Assembly: GCA_023438115.1 (NCBI GenBank)
Contig: JAEZEB010000013.1
Location: 1-34,862, forward strand
Length of the DNA stretch: 34,862 bases
Direction of reading: 5' to 3'
Source: Pseudomonadota bacterium
GTDB taxonomy: Bacteria; Pseudomonadota; Gammaproteobacteria; Burkholderiales; Burkholderiaceae_C
In this document: one piece after another, positions 29,949-34,862 of the stretch
How positions within the stretch are numbered: position 1 is the stretch's first letter
Layout of the letters: every line of letters begins with the position of its first letter
The notes under the pieces: generated by a model
Database searches by the model: none
What the model was told of the DNA's origin: nothing
What the model saw: only the letters and a program-made list of their open reading frames with translations
Made by a program: the position numbers and the translations under genes

Positions 29949-32900
29949 GGCAGCACCACCATCGTGCCCTGCGCCGTCAGGAAGGCCGTGCGCACCCTGG
30001 CCCCGCCGTTGGCGGCCGCAACGGCCTCCCGGTAACGCTGCATCTGCTGCAGCAGTTCCGGCTGGCGCTCCGGCCGCGCCGCCGACTTGAAGTCGAGGAC
30101 CCACCATTCGCCCGTGTCGCGGCGGCGCACGAGGCGGTCCAGCCGCAGGAGCTCGCCCCCGAAGTGCAGTTCCACCTCGTTGCCCTGCCAGTCCACCTGC
30201 GAAGCGTCCCAGGACCAGGAACCTTCGCCGTGCACGATGCGCCGCGCCATCGCCGCAGCCTGCTGCGCGGTCGCGGCGTCGAGCCCGAAATTTCTCTGCA
30301 CCTCGCGCAGCTGCGCCGGCGCCCAGTCGCCCCGGGGCCGCCAGGTCTCCAGCAGGCGGTGCATGGCTTCGCCCAGGCGCGATTGCGCGCTGCCCTCGGG
30401 CGCGGCGGGCCGCAGCCATTCGATGGTCGCCGGCTGCGGGGCGCCGGGCACGACGGGCAGGTGGAAACCTTCATCACGCGTCGGGTCCAGTGCATGCGCC
30501 GGATCGGGCGCGGGCAGCAGCATGGCGCAAGGCAACAGGCGCTGCCACCACGTCGGCGCGGCCGGCGTGGACGACGGCGCGACGGAGGAGATCACCAGCT
30601 CGCGTCCGGCGCGCGTCATCGCCACGTAGAGCGCGTTGAGCTCCTCGCGCGCGCGGGCCGCCTGCTCCACCGCCAGGGCCTCGGCGCTGCAGGCGGGCGG
30701 GCGCGTCTCGCTGGCGAGGAAGGCGAAGCGCCACGGCGCCGGCGCCTCGCCCGGCCACTCGCACAAGGCGCCCATGGTCTCGGGCCGCGCGGGCGCGTTG
30801 TCGGTGTCCAGCAGCAGCACCAGCGGCGCCTCGAGGCCCTTGGCGCCGTGCACGGTGAGAAGGCGCACGACGTCATCCGCCGCGACGGCGGGACCCCGCA
30901 AGCCACCGGCCTTGAGCGCACGGACGAAGGCATACGGCGTCAGGTAGCGGCCGCCGCCGACCTGCAGCGCGGTGCCCAGCAGCGCCTGCAGGTTGGCCAG
31001 CACGGCGGCGCGCAGCGGCGCGGGCGCCGAGCGCGCGAAGCGCGCGAGCACGTCGCCATCGTCGTAGATCGCCTGCAGCGCGTCGTGCGGCGGCAGCGTC
31101 TGCACCCAGCGCTGCCAGCGGCGCAGCGTCACGGCGATGTCGGGCAAAGGTTGCGGCAGGCTTTCATCCTGCTGCAGCAGCTCGAACCAGGCGCGCGGTG
31201 GGCCGTCGGCGGCGCGCGTGCGCATGGCGATGGCGACGAGGGCCTCGTCGTCACACCCGAACAAAGGCGACTTCAGCGCGCGCGCGAGCGAGAGGTCGTG
31301 GCCCGGCGACACCAGCACGTCCAGCAGCGCGGCGAGGTCCTGCACCTCGGGCGCCTCGCACAGGTCGGTCTTCTCCGGCTGCTGCGCGGGGATGTGCAGC
31401 GCGCGCAGCTCGTCCTCCATGACGGCCAGGCGCTCGCGGCGGCGCGCGAGCACCATCACCTCGCCGGGACGCAAGCCGGCACGCAGGCGCTCGGCGACGA
31501 AGGCGGCGGCCTGCCGGCACTCCAGCGTCACCAGCCGCTCCTCGGGCAGCTCCCGCGGCACCGTGAGGCTGTCGCGCCAGGCGGGCGCCTCCTCCTGCGT
31601 GGCCTGCTCCTCCGGCCGCGGAACGGGCGGCAGCGCGAGCACGGCGCCGGCCTCGGACGACTGCGTCGTGTGCGCGCGGAAGCCGGCGTACAGCTGTTCC
31701 TGCTGCGCCGCCAGCATCACCGTGTTGACCGCCTCCAGCACCCGCGGCGCGTTGCGGTGCGTGTGGTCGCACGCGAGGCGGTCGCCCTGCAGCTCGCGGG
31801 CGATGAACTCCTGCGCCGCGGTGAAGACCTGCGGCTCGGCGCGGCGGAAGCGGTAGATGCTCTGCTTGGGGTCGCCCACGATGAACACGCGCGGCCCGTC
31901 GCCGCCGGCGCCGGCATAGCTGGAGAGCCAGGCATGCAGCGCCTGCCACTGCAGCGCGTTGGTGTCCTGGAACTCGTCGATCAGCAGATGGCGCACCTGC
32001 TGGTCCAGGCGCTCCTGCACCCAGCCCGCCAGCACCGGGTCGGACAGCAGCACGTGCGCCGTGCGCTCGACGTCGTTCATGTCGACCCAGCCGTGCTCGC
32101 GCTTCAGCTGCGCGTAGGCCTGCAGCAGCAGGCGTGCGAGCCGCGCCATGCGGCCATGGTGCAGCCAGGCTTCGTGCTGGGCCCGCGCCTCGCACAGGCG
32201 CTGCGCCAGCGCCTGTGCCGCGCGCACGGTTTCCAGGCCGGCCAGCTTCTCGCTGAACTTGCGGATCTCCTGGCTCTTCGTGAGCAGCGCATCGAACACG
32301 CCCTGCAGGCGGCCTTCGGTGAGCGCCATCTCCAGCTCCGCGCCCTTGGCGGAGAACGTGGGCGCCGACGCGCGGCCCAGCGTGCGGGCCGCTTCCACCA
32401 GCGGCTCGCGCACGGCAGGCGCGCGCAGCAGCTCCTCCAAGGATTCCGCGCCCGCGAACTCGGGGAACATCTCGCCGAAGGGCCGCACCGAATCGTCGAC
32501 GATGCCGTGCGCATCGGCCATGGCGAACTCGACGCGCTTGGCCAGCGCCGCGTCCAGCGCCTTGAGCGTGTTGAAGCGGCCGAAGGCGGCCACCGAGGCT
32601 TCGTAATTGGCGCGCGCCTCCGCGTCGCGTTCCACCGCCGCATGGAAGCGGCGCCACACGCGCGCCACCGCTTCCTTGTCGTCCTCCAGCAGCTCGAAGC
32701 GCGTGGGCAGGCCCAGCGACTGCAGCACGGCCACCGGCGCGCCGCGCAGCAGCGCCGCGAACCAGCTGTGGAAGGTGCGGATCTGCACCGGCCGGCCCAC
32801 GGCCAGCAGGTGCGCGTGCAGCCCGCGCAGCGCTTCGCGCGTGGCGGCGTCGGCCTGCGGCAGGCCGCGCGCGGCGAGTTCGCGCGCCAGCGCCTCGTCG

Positions 32901-33184
32901 GATGCGCCGCTCCACTGCGCCAGCCAGTCGTGCAGGCGCTGGCGCATCTCGCCCGCGGCCTTGCGCGTGAAGGTGATGGCCAGCACCTCGTGCGGCTGCG
33001 CGCCCGCCAGCAGCGCCCGCAGGATGCGCGAGACCAGCATCCAGGTCTTGCCCGCGCCGGCGCAGGCCTCGACCGCGACGTGGCGGCGCGGATCGCAGGC
33101 GATCGCGTAGAACTGCTCGCGCGCCACCGGGCGCCCGTTGTGCTCGTAGGCCGGTTCCGTGCCCATCGTTTCCCGTTCACTCAC
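29945..33184 (-). CDS. addA: AddA-like UvrD-family helicase with C-terminal nuclease
   Basis: A 1079-residue helicase-nuclease for processing DNA double-strand ends before RecA loading. SF1 motifs: Walker A ACAGAGKT (40-47), AITFTRKAAGEMRQR, the DEFQDTN box in LLIDEFQDTNALQW, GDPKQSIYRFRRAEP, LTVHGAKGLEAPLVLL and YVAMTRA. The C-terminal nuclease shows LDRLV, WVLDFKSA and LLQQMQRYREAV, the PD-(D/E)XK order of RecB/AddA enzymes. The start is GTG 33184, overlapping the addB-like stop by eight bases; ATG 33166 is the alternative. Pairing with an AddB-type nuclease, not a RecC/RecD set, supports the AddAB assignment. Proteobacterial AddA sequences are divergent, so the symbol is probable, not certain. 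Confidence 0.85.
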   Translation of the reverse strand: MSERETMGTEPAYEHNGRPVAREQFYAIACDPRRHVAVEACAGAGKTWMLVSRILRALLAGAQPHEVLAITFTRKAAGEMRQRLHDWLAQWSGASDEALARELAARGLPQADAATREALRGLHAHLLAVGRPVQIRTFHSWFAALLRGAPVAVLQSLGLPTRFELLEDDKEAVARVWRRFHAAVERDAEARANYEASVAAFGRFNTLKALDAALAKRVEFAMADAHGIVDDSVRPFGEMFPEFAGAESLEELLRAPAVREPLVEAARTLGRASAPTFSAKGAELEMALTEGRLQGVFDALLTKSQEIRKFSEKLAGLETVRAAQALAQRLCEARAQHEAWLHHGRMARLARLLLQAYAQLKREHGWVDMNDVERTAHVLLSDPVLAGWVQERLDQQVRHLLIDEFQDTNALQWQALHAWLSSYAGAGGDGPRVFIVGDPKQSIYRFRRAEPQVFTAAQEFIARELQGDRLACDHTHRNAPRVLEAVNTVMLAAQQEQLYAGFRAHTTQSSEAGAVLALPPVPRPEEQATQEEAPAWRDSLTVPRELPEERLVTLECRQAAAFVAERLRAGLRPGEVMVLARRRERLAVMEDELRALHIPAQQPEKTDLCEAPEVQDLAALLDVLVSPGHDLSLARALKSPLFGCDDEALVAIAMRTRAADGPPRAWFELLQQDESLPQPLPDIAVTLRRWQRWVQTLPPHDALQAIYDDGDVLARFARSAPAPLRAAVLANLQALLGTALQVGGGRYLTPYAFVRALKAGGLRGPAVAADDVVRLLTVHGAKGLEAPLVLLLDTDNAPARPETMGALCEWPGEAPAPWRFAFLASETRPPACSAEALAVEQAARAREELNALYVAMTRAGRELVISSVAPSSTPAAPTWWQRLLPCAMLLPAPDPAHALDPTRDEGFHLPVVPGAPQPATIEWLRPAAPEGSAQSRLGEAMHRLLETWRPRGDWAPAQLREVQRNFGLDAATAQQAAAMARRIVHGEGSWSWDASQVDWQGNEVELHFGGELLRLDRLVRRRDTGEWWVLDFKSAARPERQPELLQQMQRYREAVAAANGGARVRTAFLTAQGTMVVLP

Positions 33185-34862
33185 GCCAGGCGTCCCTCCG
33201 GCACAGGCCGCGCGCCGCGCAGAACTCGCAGGCGCGCCCTTCGCCCAGCGCGGGCAGCGGCGCGCCTTCGGCGATGCGACGCAGTTCGGCCTGCACGCCG
33301 TCCTGCAGCAGGTGGGCCGCCAGCTCGAGCTCCCTGTGCGGCACCTCGGTCACGTCGCCCCGCTCGCCGATGTTCAGATAGGCGGCCTGCAGCTCGCGTC
33401 CGGGCAGCAGCGCCGCGTAGAACGCGAGCTGCGTGTCCTCCAGCGGCGTCTTCATCCGGTCGCGCGTGGCCTGCACGCCCTCGGTCTTGTAGTCCATCAC
33501 CAGCGTCGCGCCGCCGGGCAGGCGGTCGATGCGGTCGATGCGGCCTTCCAGCGTCAGCGCACCGAGCTGCACCTCCAGCGCGCTTTCCGCGGATTCGAAA
33601 CGCGCGCCCGAAGCCTCGTGCTTGTCGAGCCAGCGCAGGTAGCCGTCGCGCAGCGCCGGCCATCCGGCCGCGAACGGCAGGAACTCGCCCTCGCCCAGGC
33701 GCTGGCCCGCGATGCCTTCGCGCGCGATCGCATCGAGCAGCGCCTTGCGCGCCTCTGCGCTCACCGGCTCGTCGCGCATGCGCTCGTGGAAGGCCTTCAG
33801 CACGTTGTGCAGCCAGGTGCCGAAATCGCGCTTGTCGACTTCGGCCTCCACTTCGTCGGCCTCGCGCAGGCCCAGCATGCGCGAAGCGAAGAAGCGGTAG
33901 GGGCAGCGGCGCAGGTCCTCGTAGCTGCTGGCGGACAGGCGCGTGGGCACGAGCTGCGGCGCCTGCGCCGCGGGACGCTCCACCGGCGTCGCCTGTTCCG
34001 CGCGCACAGCCCGCGGATCGCCCGCGGGCGCGGCGATGCCTTCGGCCAGCAGGCCCTGCACCAGCGGACTGGCGAGGCAGCGCTCGCCCGTGTCGTCGCT
34101 CGCGCGCCAGAGCACGTCGCTGCGCGGTGTCTCCAGTGCGTGGCGCCACGCGGCGCGCTGCGCCGCCTCCAGGTCTTCGCGCAGCGGCAGGCCCAGCAGG
34201 CGGCGCTGCGCCTGCGACCAGGCAGCCGCGGGTTCGGGCGACGCAGGCAGGCTGCGCTCGTCGCAACCGGGCAGCACGAGCGCCGCGAACGGGTGGCCCA
34301 GCAACTGGCTCAGGGGCAGCACCACCACCTGCTCGTCGCCCGCGTGTGGCGGCACGAAGCTCACGCCTTCCAGCACCTCGTTCACCCAGGCATGGAACTC
34401 GCGCGGCGGCATGCGGCGCTGCGCATGGGGCCAGCCGGCCCAGTCGGCGCCGGCGCTTTCCTCCAGCCGCAGCGCGTCGATCGCCTTCAGGCCGGCGGCG
34501 TCGCTGCGCAGCAAATCCCACTGGCCCGAAGCCTGCAGGAGCGCACGCAGCGCGGGCAGCCATTCCAGCAACGGACGCGCCGCTTGCATGTCTTCGCGCA
34601 TGGCGTTCACGCGCGCCGCGGCGGCCGCCAGCGCTTCGGAGCCGCCCCAATCGCCCGCGTGCAGCGTGCGCCATTCACGCTGCGCCGCGCGGCGCACGCG
34701 CCGCTCCAGCCCCTGCACGGTGCCCGAGCCGAGCGCCGGCATGTTCTTCAGCCAATCCAGCACCGCGTCACTGGGCGCATCCCACGCGCAGGCGCGCAGC
34801 GCCGCCACCACGTGCGCGGCGGCGCGGGTGGTGGAGAGCTTCCAGCCGGTCTCGTCGCGCAC
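33177..34862 (-). CDS. addB: AddB-like PD-(D/E)XK nuclease, 5' end cut by window
   Basis: The C-terminal 561 residues of a larger protein; the true start is beyond the right edge. The nuclease core shows LEGRIDRIDRL, TLVMDYKTEG and DTQLAFYAALL, with the Asp, Asp-Tyr-Lys and Gln positions in PD-(D/E)XK order. A single Cys in RRCPYRFFASRMLGL and three in CEFCAARGLC near the C-terminus form the four-Cys iron-sulfur arrangement known in AddB. The upstream part contains LPLSQLLGHPFAALVLPGCDERSLP, which fits the inactivated helicase half of AddB. It lies upstream of, and overlaps, the addA-like gene. Confidence 0.85.
   Translation of the reverse strand: MRDETGWKLSTTRAAAHVVAALRACAWDAPSDAVLDWLKNMPALGSGTVQGLERRVRRAAQREWRTLHAGDWGGSEALAAAAARVNAMREDMQAARPLLEWLPALRALLQASGQWDLLRSDAAGLKAIDALRLEESAGADWAGWPHAQRRMPPREFHAWVNEVLEGVSFVPPHAGDEQVVVLPLSQLLGHPFAALVLPGCDERSLPASPEPAAAWSQAQRRLLGLPLREDLEAAQRAAWRHALETPRSDVLWRASDDTGERCLASPLVQGLLAEGIAAPAGDPRAVRAEQATPVERPAAQAPQLVPTRLSASSYEDLRRCPYRFFASRMLGLREADEVEAEVDKRDFGTWLHNVLKAFHERMRDEPVSAEARKALLDAIAREGIAGQRLGEGEFLPFAAGWPALRDGYLRWLDKHEASGARFESAESALEVQLGALTLEGRIDRIDRLPGGATLVMDYKTEGVQATRDRMKTPLEDTQLAFYAALLPGRELQAAYLNIGERGDVTEVPHRELELAAHLLQDGVQAELRRIAEGAPLPALGEGRACEFCAARGLCRRDAWRE

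Noticed and set aside
27495..30035. An 846-codon plus-strand open frame
   Set aside because: Opposite the histidine kinase, whose motifs are complete; the plus-strand reading is His/Arg/Ala-rich without domains.
1..34862. CRISPR arrays, tRNA or rRNA genes, and intact insertion sequences
   Set aside because: No regularly spaced repeats, no tRNA-like cloverleaf with CCA-proximal conserved bases, no rRNA signatures and no transposase gene were seen by reading; a covariance-model search would be the proper test for tRNAs.

Overview
The window is about 35 kb of a GC-rich bacterial chromosome. Gene order and protein sequences point to a betaproteobacterium of the Burkholderiales, with a Comamonadaceae-like organism most plausible. 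The supporting signs are the dnaX-ebfC-recR cluster, an mltD-gloB-methyltransferase-rnhA neighbourhood, AddAB-type recombination genes and very GC-rich codon use. No rRNA or protein-level search was possible, so the genus is inference.

Left flank (1-12.2 kb), ordinary chromosome. An RND-efflux adaptor gene runs off the left edge. Then come rnhA and a YafS-like methyltransferase on the minus strand, and gloB with an MltD-like lytic transglycosylase on the plus strand, with overlapping divergent starts. Two small secreted proteins with DxDxDG calcium-binding-type repeats follow. A three-hairpin palindromic repeat fills the whole gap before a minus-strand NMT1/SsuA-type ABC transporter operon (binding protein, ATPase, permease). 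Next is a minus-strand replication/repair operon, dnaX-ebfC-recR plus a MAPEG gene. dnaX carries a run of nine A in its coding strand, and both shifted frames stop at once, which suggests programmed production of a short gamma subunit.

Island (12.28-25.15 kb). Divergent from dnaX is the SRP 4.5S RNA gene (ffs). Its 3' end is the integration site of a 12.84-kb genomic island with visibly lower GC. The ends share a 17-bp perfect direct repeat plus a similar extension. Each end also carries two GTGTGTnACC-type repeats at the same 13-bp period, probably integrase arm sites. Cargo: a tyrosine integrase, an unrecognised protein with a PD-(D/E)XK-like nuclease core, a small unknown gene, a serine recombinase, a small ribbon-helix-helix-like protein followed by an SF2-type ATPase, and a complete type I restriction-modification operon (hsdM-hsdS-hsdR). 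It looks like a defence-carrying integrative element. The nuclease-like protein and the RHH-like/ATPase pair are the parts I cannot assign to a known system.

Right flank (25.15-34.86 kb), GC-rich chromosome again. A RES/Xre-type toxin-antitoxin pair has a well-formed promoter and operator. Its toxin stop codon touches the right attachment repeat, so before insertion ffs and the toxin gene were convergent neighbours. Two uncharacterised genes follow, one encoding an exported protein. Then comes a minus-strand run in the transcription order addB-like nuclease (cut by the right edge), addA-like helicase-nuclease, and a Cache-HAMP-PAS sensor histidine kinase. These genes overlap at their junctions and are probably cotranscribed.
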